From NCBI RefSeq assembly GCF_900215355.1, contig NZ_OBEA01000003.1:496001-560000 (forward strand): a stretch of 64,000 nt of DNA, read 5' to 3'. Under the pieces are notes generated by a model. The model was not told where the DNA came from, ran no database searches, and saw only the letters and a program-made list of their open reading frames with translations. Origin of the DNA: Pseudooceanicola antarcticus. Its GTDB lineage: Bacteria > Pseudomonadota > Alphaproteobacteria > Rhodobacterales > Rhodobacteraceae. Of this stretch, positions 63,200-64,000 are shown piece by piece (positions within the stretch are counted from its first letter, which is position 1; every line of letters begins with the position of its first letter). The translations under genes and the position numbers were made by a program.

Positions 63200-64000
63200 A
63201 TGCCCGATCTGCTGATCGAACTCTTTTCCGAGGAAATTCCCGCGCGCATGCAGGCGCGGGCCGCGGAAGACCTGAAGAAACGCATGACCGACGCGCTGGT
63301 CGAGGCCGGTCTGACCTATGCCGGTGCCTCTGCCTTCCACACGCCCCGCCGGCTGTGCCTGACCGTGCATGGCCTGCTGGCCGAAAGCCCCATGGTGCGG
63401 GAAGAGCGCAAGGGCCCCCGTGTCGATGCGCCCGAGAAGGCCATCGAGGGCTTCCTGCGTGGGGCCGGCCTGACCCGCGACCAGCTGGAAGAGCGCGACG
63501 AGAAGAAGGGCCGCGTCTTCTTCGCCGTGATCGAGAAGCCGGGCCGACCGGCTGCCGAGATCGTCGCCGAAGAGCTGGAAAAGATCATCCGCAACTTCCC
63601 CTGGCCCAAGTCTATGCGCTGGGGCGCGGGCAGCCTGCGCTGGGTGCGTCCGCTGCATTCGATCCTCTGCATCCTCTCCGATGAAGAGGGCGCGGCTATC
63701 GTCCCGCTGGATATCGACGGCATCAAGGCCGGCGACAGCACCGAGGGCCACCGCTTCATGGCGCCGGGCCGCTTCCAGGTGCGCGACTTCGACCAGTACC
63801 AGACCGAGCTGAAGCGCCGCTTCGTGGTGCTGGGCGCCACCGAGCGCGCCGATGCGATCTGGCAGGATGCCTCCAACCAGGCCTTCGCCTCTGGCCTTGA
63901 ACTGGTCGAGGACAAGGGCCTGCTGGCCGAGGTCGCGGGCCTCGTCGAATGGCCCGTGGTCCTGATGGGCGAGATCGGCGCCGAGTTCCTCGAGCTGCCG
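63200..64000 (+). CDS. glyS: Glycyl-tRNA synthetase beta subunit (5' part, cut by window end)
   Basis: An open frame of 267 codons begins with ATG at 63200 and is still open at the last base. It reads [18 protein letters not shown], then [33 protein letters not shown] and [10 protein letters not shown], which is the start of GlyS. The full protein should be about 690 residues. It binds tRNA-Gly and pairs with GlyQ. GGA precedes the start codon. Incomplete only because of the window border. Confidence 0.95.
   Translation, partial: MPDLLIELFSEEIPARMQARAAEDLKKRMTDALVEAGLTYAGASAFHTPRRLCLTVHGLLAESPMVREERKGPRVDAPEKAIEGFLRGAGLTRDQLEERDEKKGRVFFAVIEKPGRPAAEIVAEELEKIIRNFPWPKSMRWGAGSLRWVRPLHSILCILSDEEGAAIVPLDIDGIKAGDSTEGHRFMAPGRFQVRDFDQYQTELKRRFVVLGATERADAIWQDASNQAFASGLELVEDKGLLAEVAGLVEWPVVLMGEIGAEFLELP

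Overview
The window looks like chromosome from an alphaproteobacterium of the Rhodobacteraceae (Roseobacter/Rhodobacter group). The DNA is strongly G+C-rich. Gene sets and orders are typical of that group: hflK-hflC-degP, a ureD-A-B-C-E-F-G urease operon, a SAM-II riboswitch ahead of metZ, cysG of the fused type, glyQ/glyS and purD/xseA. The assignment is by inspection; no database was searched.

Layout. 0.4-14 kb is housekeeping: a fructosamine-kinase-like protein and the YgfZ folate-binding protein; a short glycosyltransferase; an MsbA-like ABC exporter overlapping a protein-phosphatase-like gene; two PLP aminotransferases; a crotonase; a long acidic protein of unknown role; thiamine pyrophosphokinase; and a DMT exporter. 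14.1-20.6 kb is visibly more A/T-rich and has different codon use. It holds two unknown genes and a 1281-residue protein that joins an Mrr-like PD-(D/E)xK nuclease to a STAND-type P-loop NTPase and a long helical C-terminus. This is the architecture of anti-phage Avs-type sensors and the best candidate here for a poorly described system.

20.6-46.5 kb returns to core genes: sdaA, rpiA, gor, hflK-hflC, a Do protease, an HD hydrolase, a lipoprotein, a 2Fe-2S ferredoxin, purD, xseA, a divergent AlkB, ftsY, a DMT protein with yciB, a Gly/Asn-rich secreted protein, a phosphoesterase, a luciferase-like monooxygenase, a GST, an alpha/beta hydrolase and metZ under a riboswitch. 46.6-58.4 kb holds folE2 and then a urease operon. 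That operon contains a 36-residue small ORF, an Ala/Lys/Pro repeat protein, a secreted protein, a DUF1127-like protein and a UreE with a very long His tail. It runs by overlap into a TrkH potassium transporter, followed by cysG. 58.5-64 kb has a trypsin-fold protein that has lost its catalytic triad, glyQ, two small membrane proteins and the 5' part of glyS, which is cut by the window end.

Four intergenic regions carry a shared palindromic element (a G-run hairpin followed by long inverted arms), two of them between divergent genes. No tRNA, rRNA, CRISPR array, insertion sequence or replication origin was seen.
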